Below the pieces are notes generated by a model that made no database searches, was not told where the DNA came from, and saw only the letters and a program-made list of their open reading frames with translations. This document shows positions 28,833 through 37,887 of a DNA stretch of 64,000 nucleotides, in pieces. This DNA comes from Candidatus Odyssella thessalonicensis L13 (lineage in GTDB: Bacteria; Pseudomonadota; Alphaproteobacteria; Paracaedibacterales; Paracaedibacteraceae). Position numbers and translations under genes: made by a program. The stretch's first letter is position 1. Every line of letters starts with the position of its first letter. The stretch covers positions 496,001 through 560,000 of the forward strand of contig NZ_AEWF01000001.1 in NCBI RefSeq assembly GCF_000190415.1. The letters run 5' to 3'.

Positions 28833-30221
28833 ATGGAAATGCTAGAAAATTTATTTACTTCTGCCTCAGCCGCTGCAATTAATCTGGTTCTATGTACCCC
28901 TAAAATTCTAGAGGATATCTTTAATAGCAAACCTGAGTGGGTCCAGACTTGGATTCAGCAGCATCAATTTACAGCGGTTCCAGGCCAAATGCTCTCAATA
29001 CCCAGCGAAAACGGACAGATAAAAGAGGTCCTCTACGGCAGTGATGGGTCAACGGGCCAGTTTGCTAGAATTGCCCAGCAACTACCACAAGGCGTCTATA
29101 CAGTTGCGGATTGGGGTGACTTAGATAAACAGCAAGCGTGTTTGGCTTGGGCATTGTCTTCTTATCAATTTACCCATTATAAAGAGAATGATGCTGCTGT
29201 TAAGGCGCAATTGGTATGGCCTGAATCTGTAGATCAGCAATGGGTAACCGTTGCGTATGAAGCGATCGCCCTAGTCAGAGATCTAATTAATATGCCTGCC
29301 AACGCTTTGACCCCCGCAAAGTTAGCGGAGATAGCCAGCAATGTTGCCGCTGAGAACGGTGCTACGTGCACAATAGTAACTGGCGAAACCTTAGAGAAAG
29401 AATTTCCAGCCATTCACACGGTCGGACAGGCAGCTGCGGTCGCCCCGCGGTTAATTGACATTCGTTGGTCCCATCCTAATCCATTGAGAACAGTTACAAT
29501 TGTCGGTAAAGGCGTATGTTTTGATTCCGGAGGATTAGATATTAAGCCTTCTGCGGCTATGTTGACTATGAAAAAAGATATGGGTGGCGCCGCTCACGCT
29601 CTCGCCTTAGCCTGTATGATTATAAGGTTGAATCTTCCTTTACACCTACGCTTACTGATCCCTGCCGTTGAAAATGCAATCAGTAGCAATGCGATGCATC
29701 CTCTTGACATTATCCGAACGCGCAAGGGTTTAACCGTTGAAGTCGGTAATACTGATGCGGAAGGGCGACTTATTCTAGCTGATGCTTTATATGAGGCTTG
29801 CCAGGACACCCCCCATCTTATTATTGACTTTGCCACTTTAACCGGTGCGGCACGGATAGCTTTAGGAACGGAATTACCGGCTTTATTCAGTAATAACTTA
29901 GATATTGCCAATAAATTACTGAGCTGTGCTAATCAAATTAATGATCCCTTATGGTTAATGCCTCTCCATAGACCTTATGAGAAATATTTAAAGTCCTCTG
30001 TTGCGGATTTAAGTAGCACGGGAAAGTCCTCCTATGGTGGGGCGATAACGGCGGCCTTGTTTCTAGAAAAATTTATTACTCCCTCTATTGATTGGCTGCA
30101 TATCGATCATATGGCTTGGAATCTCGCCTCGGCTCCTGGCAAGCCGGAAGGAGGCGAAGCAATGGGTCTTTTAGCTGTTTTCGAATTTTTATCGAAAGAA
30201 TTCACGTTAACTATTTTTTAA
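28833..30221 (+). CDS. M17 leucyl aminopeptidase family protein
   Basis: 462 residues. Two-domain M17 peptidase: variable N-terminal domain (~1-150), catalytic domain with GKGVCFDSGGLDIKPS, MKKDMGGAAH, the signature NTDAEGRLILADAL and TLTGAARIALG. Lys, Asp and Glu ligands for two metal ions are all present. The N-terminal domain is shorter than in E. coli PepA and resembles the PepB/alphaproteobacterial branch. The role is cytosolic peptide turnover, useful where imported peptides serve as a nutrient. Confidence 0.92.
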   Translation: MEMLENLFTSASAAAINLVLCTPKILEDIFNSKPEWVQTWIQQHQFTAVPGQMLSIPSENGQIKEVLYGSDGSTGQFARIAQQLPQGVYTVADWGDLDKQQACLAWALSSYQFTHYKENDAAVKAQLVWPESVDQQWVTVAYEAIALVRDLINMPANALTPAKLAEIASNVAAENGATCTIVTGETLEKEFPAIHTVGQAAAVAPRLIDIRWSHPNPLRTVTIVGKGVCFDSGGLDIKPSAAMLTMKKDMGGAAHALALACMIIRLNLPLHLRLLIPAVENAISSNAMHPLDIIRTRKGLTVEVGNTDAEGRLILADALYEACQDTPHLIIDFATLTGAARIALGTELPALFSNNLDIANKLLSCANQINDPLWLMPLHRPYEKYLKSSVADLSSTGKSSYGGAITAALFLEKFITPSIDWLHIDHMAWNLASAPGKPEGGEAMGLLAVFEFLSKEFTLTIF

Positions 30222-30287
30222 TAGATTTGCTAAATTGGGTAATTTTTAATAAATTTATATATATATGCGTTTTACCTGGCGTTTTTT

Positions 30288-31733
30288 ATGAGTAAATTTA
30301 TTAAATATCTCCTAATTACAGCTACCATCTGCGTACCTTTTGCCGCAGAAGCAAAAAAATGCAAAAAGAAAGCCAGGCCAGTTCAACACAAGAGTAAAGT
30401 GTTAAAGGCAAAGAAAGCCAAACCTAGAGCTTCTAGTCCAAAAGCTCACGCTTCCCCGTCAAGGGCTCACCCGTCAGGCTTTGGAAGCCACAATAAGGTC
30501 TCTGATCTTGAAGAAAGAGTTAGAAAACTAGAAACTGCTGCAGTGCTCGTCAATAAAAAAGATCTTGCTGCAGGGAAACTTCCTAAACCCTTCGTCGCCT
30601 CAGGCAATCCAAAAAGTTCAGTTGCTTTAAGTGGCCAGATTAACCGTCTAGCGGCTTATCGTACCAATGGTAAAAGGAAGCGCTTAGAACATTTAGATGC
30701 CACAGCTAGCTCGAGCCGCTTTAATATGACTGGAACGGCACATATTAATCCGCAGTTTCAAGTACAGGCTGTTGTTGAAACAGAACTTTCTGATGCGGTT
30801 CAATCTTTTGCCTCAGATGTAGATATTGGCAACGCCGCTGTCGGATCAACATTCGCCGATACTGCCCCGACAATACGTAACCGTCGGATCGAAGGAGTCT
30901 TTAAACACGAAAAGTTTGGAACCCTATATGTCGGTAAAGGCCATACCTCGAGCGATGGAACCTCTGAAGTGGACTTTTCGGGAACCTCCGTTGTCAGTAA
31001 TGCTTCAGAAGGGGGTAATAACTTAGGGGGCTTCAGATTTTATAACAAAACCCGTCATACTGCTGCCAGCCAAAGAGTTGCTTCGGATGCCTTTCGTAAC
31101 ATGGATGGCCTTCAACGGGCCAACCGCATTCGGTATGATTCTCCGTCCATGGGTGGTTTAGTTTTGGGCTTCACCCATACGAACACTGATCAATCTGACC
31201 AGAGCATAAAGTATGCTGCTACCTTTGGTAAAACGAAAGTCGGTGTTGCAGTGGCCCACGCTTATCAACCCTTTACAACAGCTACAAACGGCACGATCAC
31301 CCAATCAAGACGCCGCCATACTTATAATGGATCTTTTGGCATCTATAATGCGGGTTTCAGCTTTGGCGCGGCCGGTGGTATTGAACATTATAAAATCAAA
31401 ACAGCGCTATCTTCTACCGTTCAACGCTACCTAAAACGTAGGGACGCTACCTTCTGGTTTGTTAAAGCAGGATATCAGGCTAAATTTATTAATTGCGGTA
31501 ATACAGCTTTTGCCATTGATTTTGGTTACTCACGCGCCAATGCTTTGGGTGAAACAGATTACTACATCAGCAACAATGAAAAAGCTAAAAGCTATGCTCT
31601 TACAATTGTTCAGAATTTTGATTCTGCAGGCACTGAAGTTTATTTCGTGGCACGTCAATACACGTTCCAGCAACCTTTGAGTTCTTATAAAGACGCTATT
31701 GTTATTGTGGCAGGTACCCGTGTTAAATTCTAA
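30288..31733 (+). CDS. Outer-membrane porin with basic linker and coiled coil
   Basis: 481 residues. Signal peptide 1-22 (ends AAEA). Residues 23-65 are unusually Lys/Arg/Pro/Ser-rich (KKCKKKARPVQHKSK...). A short coiled coil follows (VSDLEERVRKLETAA, ~71-90). The rest is a Gly- and aromatic-rich beta-barrel with alternating strands (IRYDSPSMGGLVLGFTHTN), ending in VIVVAGTRVKF with C-terminal Phe, the signal for outer-membrane insertion. It resembles alphaproteobacterial porins of the Porin_4 kind. The long basic linker might bind peptidoglycan or LPS; that is inference. Confidence 0.85.
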   Translation: MSKFIKYLLITATICVPFAAEAKKCKKKARPVQHKSKVLKAKKAKPRASSPKAHASPSRAHPSGFGSHNKVSDLEERVRKLETAAVLVNKKDLAAGKLPKPFVASGNPKSSVALSGQINRLAAYRTNGKRKRLEHLDATASSSRFNMTGTAHINPQFQVQAVVETELSDAVQSFASDVDIGNAAVGSTFADTAPTIRNRRIEGVFKHEKFGTLYVGKGHTSSDGTSEVDFSGTSVVSNASEGGNNLGGFRFYNKTRHTAASQRVASDAFRNMDGLQRANRIRYDSPSMGGLVLGFTHTNTDQSDQSIKYAATFGKTKVGVAVAHAYQPFTTATNGTITQSRRRHTYNGSFGIYNAGFSFGAAGGIEHYKIKTALSSTVQRYLKRRDATFWFVKAGYQAKFINCGNTAFAIDFGYSRANALGETDYYISNNEKAKSYALTIVQNFDSAGTEVYFVARQYTFQQPLSSYKDAIVIVAGTRVKF

Positions 31734-31926
31734 ATTCTTATTGATCCTTCCGTTTATTTTAACAGCATGTTCTGGTCCCTACCAGCCAGAGTCTCTTCCG
31801 GAACCTAATGCTATGAAAGATGGCTCTGGTCTATTTTCGGGCAGTGCGGGTAAAATAAACCTTTATACTTCAGATGAATATGTCTCACATCCACCCCAAT
31901 CATCTAAAAGCAAGTATGATAAATAA
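31720..31926 (+). CDS. Small lipoprotein overlapping the porin gene
   Basis: 68 residues from GTG 31720, which lies inside the last codons of the porin in another frame. Signal peptide MLNSKFLLILPFILTAC ends in a good lipobox (LTAC), then a 50-residue hydrophilic mature part with GSGLFSGSAGKINLY. Overlap with the porin suggests co-expression. The GLFxG..G...LY pattern recalls short lipoproteins of other alphaproteobacteria as far as I remember; function unknown. A TTG seven codons upstream is the formal frame start, but GTG gives the better signal peptide. Confidence 0.65.
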   Translation: MLNSKFLLILPFILTACSGPYQPESLPEPNAMKDGSGLFSGSAGKINLYTSDEYVSHPPQSSKSKYDK

Positions 31927-32279
31927 AGTAACTCCTTAAACAGAGCTGCCCTTGAAAGCTTGTCCTCTTAGACAACGGGCCACCCTTATAAAACTCTAAT
32001 TAATTTTCATAGGCCGCTTTCTACAAGGCATGTAACGGCGCACCACCTATTCCAGAAGCATTCATCACCAGCGGCAAGAGCAGTTTGCTTTTCTTCACAG
32101 TGAACTTCCTAGAATTCAAAGGGAATGATAGCTTACCTAATAAATCCCCCCCTCTTAAAATGAGGTCATGTTACCGATTCGTTCGCTTATATCCTTTGGC
32201 TATTTTGTCTCTTTCTATACCGCGCACAATCTGCTACGGCGATATCCGTCCTGAGTCAAGCTGGGAAAGGAGCAGTTTG
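31927..32279. other. Intergenic region between convergent genes
   Basis: 353 bases. A rightward frame from 32085 continues to 32351 across the 3' end of the leftward MFS gene, but has no ribosome site and no recognisable domain. It may be decayed sequence. No terminator of quality was found. Confidence 0.35.
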
Positions 32280-33569
32280 TTATGCTACTCTTCTCAGAGG
32301 GGCGGAAGACTGGGATTCAACCGCATGATGCTTACTGAATTGATAGATTGATGTCAAATGTATAAGGATCGCCAGAATCAAGAAACCGGTAATTCCCTCT
32401 ATGCCAAGATATTCTCCGATAAATACACAACCATAGGAGGTAAGGACTGTGGTGACGATACGGGAGGTGGCATAGGCTAGAGCTGCTTGAGTATAGCGCC
32501 CAATAGTAGGAAATGCTTTTAAGAAAAGCGCATGTGCAGGGGTGACCCCCTCACCTAAGACTAATAAGCCACACTGTATCAAAAATAATTGGAAAGGATT
32601 AGCTGCATTGCCAATAAGTGTTGGTAAGAACAGAGCGAAAGCTAAAAATAATAAACCCCGGACTTTTAAAATGTTTAACGGGTAAACCTTCAATGCCAAA
32701 CGACCATACATCAAGATTGCCAAAGCTTCCACTGCCGAGATAAAAAGATTATGTTGGATGACTTCGGCGGCACTATAGCCAAAGTTATTGCGTAAAAACT
32801 GGCCTAAGTAGATAAAGCTGAAATAGAAGTAAAGCGGGCGCAAGCATTCTACCCCCAAGTAACATAGAAAATATTTTTTGGTCTGGGTATTGGGCAATAA
32901 CTCTCTCAGTTTAGGGGGCTGATCTAACTTTTGCTTCTTTTCCTGTAAGAATTCCGGCGTCTCTCTTAACTGAGTCCTGGCCACGGAACCGACAACAGCA
33001 ATCGCTGCACCAAAAAAGAAAGCGGTCCGCCATCCCTCTGCTTGATCAATCATCAGAAAAACAGAACCAACCAGTAAGGCGAAGGTACTGCCTAATCCTG
33101 TAAAAAACGCGACAAGGCTGGTATAAAAATAGGAATGAGGCGGCTTAGTAGACTCGGCCACATACGTTAGAGCGCCGATAAATTCACCGATTGATGAGAA
33201 TCCCTGCAGCATCCGACATAAAATCATCACAATTGAGGCAGTGATGCCAATTTTTTCATAAGTTGGCAATGAGGCAATCATAAACGAACAAAATGCCATC
33301 AATGAAGTGGTGATGATAATTGTCGATTTACGACCATAATTATCCCCTAAATAGCCAAATACCAGCGCCCCAATAGGACGGAGGATATAGGTTGAAGAAA
33401 AGGTAAAAGCAGCCAACAACGAGGCGGTATAGGGATCTGTTTTGGGAAAAAATAGATCATTTAGAAGGACAGCCATATGAATATAAAGATAAAGATCAAA
33501 ATATTCGAGAAAAGCGCCAATCTGAATAAGAGCAAAAGATTTCTTTTTAGTGGAATTTAATGTGCTCAT
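32280..33569 (-). CDS. MFS transporter, metabolite:H+ symporter (ProP-like) family
   Basis: 429 residues from ATG 33567-33569 (a TTG three codons upstream also opens the frame). Twelve hydrophobic segments. MHS family features: FALIQIGAFLEYFDLYLYIH at the N-terminus, RPIGALVFGYLGDNYGRKST (the MFS signature between helices 2 and 3), and QGFSSIGEFIGALTYVAE. Relatives import proline, betaine, citrate, dicarboxylates or other small compounds; such transporters are expanded in Rickettsiales and Holosporales. The substrate cannot be deduced. Confidence 0.85.
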   Translation of the reverse strand: MSTLNSTKKKSFALIQIGAFLEYFDLYLYIHMAVLLNDLFFPKTDPYTASLLAAFTFSSTYILRPIGALVFGYLGDNYGRKSTIIITTSLMAFCSFMIASLPTYEKIGITASIVMILCRMLQGFSSIGEFIGALTYVAESTKPPHSYFYTSLVAFFTGLGSTFALLVGSVFLMIDQAEGWRTAFFFGAAIAVVGSVARTQLRETPEFLQEKKQKLDQPPKLRELLPNTQTKKYFLCYLGVECLRPLYFYFSFIYLGQFLRNNFGYSAAEVIQHNLFISAVEALAILMYGRLALKVYPLNILKVRGLLFLAFALFLPTLIGNAANPFQLFLIQCGLLVLGEGVTPAHALFLKAFPTIGRYTQAALAYATSRIVTTVLTSYGCVFIGEYLGIEGITGFLILAILIHLTSIYQFSKHHAVESQSSAPLRRVA

Positions 33570-33689
33570 GGTAATCAATTATTTTTAATCTTTTCCATAA
33601 ATAAACCTCAAATAGAATCTTTTTTATAGTTAAGTTTTTGCAAAAATTTTACGCTACCGTAAAAGAAAAGGAATGATATAGTTCAGTTT

Positions 33690-33738
33690 AATCCCTATTA
33701 ATTAGTCAGATCCCCCCTGACCTAACTTAATAGGGATT
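33690..33738. terminator. Long inverted repeat between two leftward genes
   Basis: AATCCCTATTAA (33690-33701) pairs perfectly with TTAATAGGGATT (33727-33738), and the inner TTAGTCAG/CTGACCTAA extends the stem with one bulge around a C-rich loop. It lies behind the TPR/HicA-like gene and before the MFS gene. It may stop transcription from the right or act as an operator of the MFS gene; the T-run is weak on either strand. Confidence 0.45.
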
Positions 33739-33814
33739 CCTTGTTTTAATTAAAGTTTTATAGTTACCTTGAAAAGCTTTGCCTCTCCAATAATATTATT
33801 GATAAAGACACTTA

Positions 33815-35962
33815 TCAGCCCTTCCCCCTTGCTTTCTCAGTTCGCTCTTTACCTTGGCCTCTCAATATTACATTGCCTGGCGATAGATGGGCTTGTTCAA
33901 GGAAATTACGGAAAAGCTGCTGGCGACCTTGCTGGGTTGGGCCATGATGGACTGCATCCATAGTTATACGAAACTTACCTTTAATATACTCACGCTTTGA
34001 GCCATCCAAGGAGCCACTAATCTCAACCCCCAAAGCTGCAAGCATGGCCTCAATTTTCCTTAAGGGGATCTGACACTTCTTACTCCACAAATCCTCAAAG
34101 GTCTTGAAATGAGCAGTACGTTTGATCTCCACTGGCGCCTCTATGTCGTCAGCTTCTTCCTTACCCTTCTCCTGATCTTTAGCAGTTGGAGCGAAAACAT
34201 TTACTCCAAGTTTAGTCCATTTTTTCGAAAAGTACGCTTTGATATTAAATTGGTCATGGTTCTTAAGAGGGGGCGTTAATTTTTCCGAGTCTTCCTCTGC
34301 TCTGCCAACCATACTGCTGGTTGGTTCTTCCTCAGATGGCGATAAATCAATCTCATCTTCCACTGTTTGTACGGTAGAAGACTTAATTGCTTCGATATGG
34401 GACGCTGCTTTAACTTCATCGTCTTCCTCAAAAGCGACTCGGGCTCTAAGATATGAGATTAAAAAGGAGGTAGAAGCATCTTGTTCTTCAGTAGCAATTA
34501 ACATCTGTAGCAGGCACTCATATCTTTGAGCCCCTTCACCTTGCAACGCAAGATTTACATATGTTGAGAATAACCATTGCTTAAAATAAGATATCAGTTC
34601 CGGTTTATCCTTAAAAGTTGCTGTTTTAATAATATCCTCTAAAATGGCTGACAACTCTTTAAATTCCTTTAAATCGTGTAAAGTAAAAGCTAGCTTAACC
34701 TTTAATGCCTCAGCCTCCACTTCATCTTTTAATAGAGTAATCATTGCAAAAGCATCTAGACAAGCTTGCCTTGCCTTAGCATAATTACCCAGGCGATAAT
34801 ATGCTTGTGCAGCATGATCATAAAGCGAGACAATATTAATTATTGTAGTAACTTCTTTTTCAGTCAGCATAGCCCTACTCTTCTTGATAAGTCTTATAGC
34901 TTGATTAGGAGCATTATTGACGACGAGCATAGCGGCTCTAAATAAACAGGCATTAACAATGTGTCCTTTTAAGTAGGGATGTATAGTGACTGCTGTCTTA
35001 GCTTCGTGCTCGTATTCATCAATTATTTTTCCAACCTGTTGCAAACTCTGAGAAGTATTAAATAGAAATCCTATAAAGAATTCATAAGTTTCTAAAAGGA
35101 ATTGGGATAAATCTCTATCAGAAGGACGTACTTTATAGCCGTGCTTACCGGCCTTTAAAGCTTTCCGGTAATAGCCTGTAATCTTTTCTAAATCTGGCTG
35201 ACTTTGATTGAGTTCTTCTTCAATAAGTTTCTCATAAGAATATAAAAAATTTAAAGATATTAAAGGAAGCTGACTTCTATCAATACAAAACTTGAGAGCC
35301 TTACGGCAAGAAGCTATGGCTTCTTGATTTTTCCCCTCTTCCATTAAAGTTTGCGTGTATCGAGTATAAATAGGGGAGATTAGGTAGGCCGTCTGGGTAA
35401 TTCTTTTCAAGTATTGCTGGCCATAGCGAGATTGATGAGACTCTAGGAACCTTACAGCTTCCTGGTAATTCTTCTGATCCCATAATTGTTCTAAATAAAT
35501 ATGAAGCGCACTGCCAAAATCCTTCACACAGCTATCAAACAGAAATTGTGTGCTTTCTTTTAATCCTTGTACGGATTTATTGTGCTGTGGTAGGAAACGG
35601 GGAAGGAAATCAAGAAGTTCTTCATAAAGCTCACAGACCTTTTCTCGCTTGTCTAAGGTTTCTGTAAAATGCAAGTTAATCCATTTAAGTGATATCATGT
35701 ATTTATAAAGAATATTCTCCTCATATGGAATAAGAAGATCGCTTTTGTATAATTTTCTGCATAAACCAGCTATAAGGAATGGTGATCGCTTTTCATCCAG
35801 ATTAATAATCTTCTGCATTAAATCTTTAGCTTCTGCAACTGTTAAATTTGGCTGGTTTCCACCAATTTGACAGTTACTAGCTTTATCTTCCTTAGGAGGC
35901 TCCATACCTTTGCAATAAAATACAGTAAAAGATAGGGCCAGCAAGGTTCTTAGAAAAGGCAT
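33815..35962 (-). CDS. Secreted helical-repeat (TPR-like) protein with HicA-like C-terminus
   Basis: 715 residues. AGGAG lies six bases before the ATG. Signal peptide at ~1-19 (ends YCKG), and mature protein begins Met-Glu-Pro-Pro. Residues ~50-510 are all helical with TPR-like pairs (e.g. YTQTLMEEGKNQEAIASCRK, AQAYYRLGNYAKARQACLDA). An acidic low-complexity linker follows (~530-610). Residues ~630-695 resemble the HicA mRNA-interferase fold: IPLRKIEAMLAALGVEI, then DGSKREY, and a helix FRNFLEQAHLS. In HicA a catalytic His follows GS; here it is Lys (K656), so ribonuclease activity is doubtful. The domain may serve as a binding module. Probably an exported, host- or envelope-directed protein. 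Confidence 0.65.
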   Translation of the reverse strand: MPFLRTLLALSFTVFYCKGMEPPKEDKASNCQIGGNQPNLTVAEAKDLMQKIINLDEKRSPFLIAGLCRKLYKSDLLIPYEENILYKYMISLKWINLHFTETLDKREKVCELYEELLDFLPRFLPQHNKSVQGLKESTQFLFDSCVKDFGSALHIYLEQLWDQKNYQEAVRFLESHQSRYGQQYLKRITQTAYLISPIYTRYTQTLMEEGKNQEAIASCRKALKFCIDRSQLPLISLNFLYSYEKLIEEELNQSQPDLEKITGYYRKALKAGKHGYKVRPSDRDLSQFLLETYEFFIGFLFNTSQSLQQVGKIIDEYEHEAKTAVTIHPYLKGHIVNACLFRAAMLVVNNAPNQAIRLIKKSRAMLTEKEVTTIINIVSLYDHAAQAYYRLGNYAKARQACLDAFAMITLLKDEVEAEALKVKLAFTLHDLKEFKELSAILEDIIKTATFKDKPELISYFKQWLFSTYVNLALQGEGAQRYECLLQMLIATEEQDASTSFLISYLRARVAFEEDDEVKAASHIEAIKSSTVQTVEDEIDLSPSEEEPTSSMVGRAEEDSEKLTPPLKNHDQFNIKAYFSKKWTKLGVNVFAPTAKDQEKGKEEADDIEAPVEIKRTAHFKTFEDLWSKKCQIPLRKIEAMLAALGVEISGSLDGSKREYIKGKFRITMDAVHHGPTQQGRQQLFRNFLEQAHLSPGNVILRGQGKERTEKARGKG

Positions 35963-36270
35963 AGACGTCTCCTAAAATGATTATAATAGCAGAATTTTAT
36001 ACTTAGGGAATTTATTCTTATATGGGCCTTATTTAACAAAGTTCAAGGTTATAAATAAAAGAGATATAATTCTTTTTGGTAGTGTCGAGATTAAATTATT
36101 TGTCCTCCAAGAAGGACAGCACCTTATATAAGTAAGAGTAATGGTTTGTTTATAAGTTCTCAGATTTATAAAGGAACCGACCCGAAAAAACCATTACCCA
36201 GCTTGCTTTAAATACCTTCAAATGATGCCGGGAAGAAAAGAGCTAAAAAAGCCAAAACAAAGAAGGTCTT
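35963..36270. other. Intergenic region with spaced inverted repeat
   Basis: 308 bases. GTAATGGTTT (36138-36147) and AAACCATTAC (36188-36197) form a perfect ten-base inverted repeat with a 40-base spacer. No gene recognised. The region lies behind radC and before the secreted repeat protein, all leftward. Confidence 0.4.
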
Positions 36271-36975
36271 CTAAATAATCCCTAAGGCTTTGAAGGAACA
36301 ATGCTTTCCCTTGCCAATGATGATATGGTCATGCAGTTTAATGCCTAAATCGGTGCCAATGCGTTGAATTTTTAAGGTTAGGTCAATATCATCGCGAGAA
36401 GGCGTCGGATCACCTGAGGGGTGATTATGTACTAAAATCAAAGCAGAAGCGCCAACTTCAAAGCCACGCTTCATGACCTCGCGCGGATAAATAGGGGTGT
36501 GATTAACAGTTCCAGTCTGCTGAATCTCATCACATATAATCTGATTTTTCTGATCTAAGTAAAGGACTCTTAATTGCTCGCGCATTTCATCGGACATAGT
36601 GAAGCCACAATAATCGATTACTTGCTGCCAACTTTGTAAAACACATTTACCATGAATCTCTTTTTGTAAGGCTCGGCTATAGAGGGCATGATGAAGTTTA
36701 AAAGCATGAATGACAGAGTCACCCACCCCTTTTACATCTTTAAGCAAATGATCGGGCGCTCCAAAAATAGCCGAAAGGCAGCCAAACTTTTCCAATAATG
36801 CTTTCGCAAGAGGTTTAGTATCAGTGCGTGGGACAATTTGAAAGAGAAATAATTCTAACAATTCGTAATCAGCAAAGGCAGCTGCACCGGCACTGGCAAA
36901 TCTATCTTTCAGCCGTTGCCGATGCCCTTGATAATGAGGCTTAGCCTTAGTTTCCGGAGAGGGTAAAGATTTCAT
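36271..36975 (-). CDS. radC: RadC family protein (JAB/MPN domain)
   Basis: 234 residues from ATG 36973-36975 with AAGGA six bases upstream; an ATG two codons earlier is possible. N-terminal helix-hairpin-helix-type region with DYELLELFLFQIVPRTDTKPLAK and VKGVGDS. C-terminal JAMM metalloprotease-like domain with VHNHPSGDPTPSRDD. The old link to DNA repair is not supported for the family; biochemical role is uncertain. Overlaps the end of map by about 29 bases. Confidence 0.93.
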   Translation of the reverse strand: MKSLPSPETKAKPHYQGHRQRLKDRFASAGAAAFADYELLELFLFQIVPRTDTKPLAKALLEKFGCLSAIFGAPDHLLKDVKGVGDSVIHAFKLHHALYSRALQKEIHGKCVLQSWQQVIDYCGFTMSDEMREQLRVLYLDQKNQIICDEIQQTGTVNHTPIYPREVMKRGFEVGASALILVHNHPSGDPTPSRDDIDLTLKIQRIGTDLGIKLHDHIIIGKGKHCSFKALGII

Positions 36976-37783
36976 AACCATCCTTGGTCACCGCAATTGA
37001 ATGCTCAAATTGGGCAGATAGGGATTTGTCTCGGGTTACCGCTGTCCACCCATCTTCCAAAAGCTTCACTTGCCAATTCCCAGCGTTAATCATTGGTTCA
37101 ATGGTAAAAAACATTCCCTCTTTTAACTCTAATCCCTGACCAGGCTTGCCGTAATGTAACACATTGGGTGCACAATGAAAAATCTGACCAATCCCATGGC
37201 CACAAAAATCCCGCACCACAGAAAATCCTTGTTTTTCAGCATAAGTTTGAATCACATGGCCGATATCACCTAGAGTGGCCCCAGGACGCACCACTTCAAT
37301 GCCGCGCATCATTGCTTCATAGGTAGCATCGATGAGCTTACGAGCTCGCAGCCCGACTTTACCGACAGAAAACATACGGCTGGTATCCCCATACCAACCA
37401 TTAAGGATGACGGTAACGTCAATATTAAGGATATCGCCATCCATTAATTTACGGGAGCCTGGAATACCATGACAGACTACATGGTTAATAGAAGTACAGA
37501 TAGACTTGGGATAGCCACGATAGCCCAATGGTGCCGGAATAGCGCCATGCTGAAGGATGTAATCATGACAAAGCTTGTCTAATTCTTCGGTGGTGACGCC
37601 AATTTTAACGAAGGGAGCTATATAATCTAATGTTTGTGCCGCAAGCTTGCCTGCTGCACGCATTCCTTCAAAGCCTTCAAGGCCGTGAAGAATAATTGTC
37701 GTTGCATCAACCTCTTCATCGTCATGATCGTGATCACAGCAACCATCATGATGATGATGGTGAGACGGATTATGAATAAGCAT
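36947..37783 (-). CDS. map: Methionine aminopeptidase type I with His-rich N-terminus
   Basis: 278 residues. AAAGG lies eight bases before the ATG. The pita-bread fold's five metal ligands are visible: two Asp in NIDVTVILNGWYGDTSR, His in FCGHGIGQ, Glu in FTIEPM, Glu in QFEHS. It removes the initiator Met. Residues 4-24 are an unusual extension: H4, then HHHHH at 8-12, then DGCCDHDHDDEE. This resembles metal-binding tails of metallochaperones and could store or deliver the catalytic metal. Standard bacterial type I enzymes start near the residue-32 position here. Confidence 0.95.
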   Translation of the reverse strand: MLIHNPSHHHHHDGCCDHDHDDEEVDATTIILHGLEGFEGMRAAGKLAAQTLDYIAPFVKIGVTTEELDKLCHDYILQHGAIPAPLGYRGYPKSICTSINHVVCHGIPGSRKLMDGDILNIDVTVILNGWYGDTSRMFSVGKVGLRARKLIDATYEAMMRGIEVVRPGATLGDIGHVIQTYAEKQGFSVVRDFCGHGIGQIFHCAPNVLHYGKPGQGLELKEGMFFTIEPMINAGNWQVKLLEDGWTAVTRDKSLSAQFEHSIAVTKDGYEIFTLSGN

Positions 37784-37887
37784 AGTCGTAGCCTTTAAAA
37801 GTAAGATTTTTTCGTAGATATGTAGATGGGATCTATGTGGATCTCCCCTACAAAACTACTCATTTCCAGTCGATTTTTCAAGCATTC

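Noticed and set aside
32085-32351. 88-codon rightward frame
   Set aside because: Overlaps the 3' end of the MFS gene, lacks a ribosome site and any recognisable domain or signal peptide.
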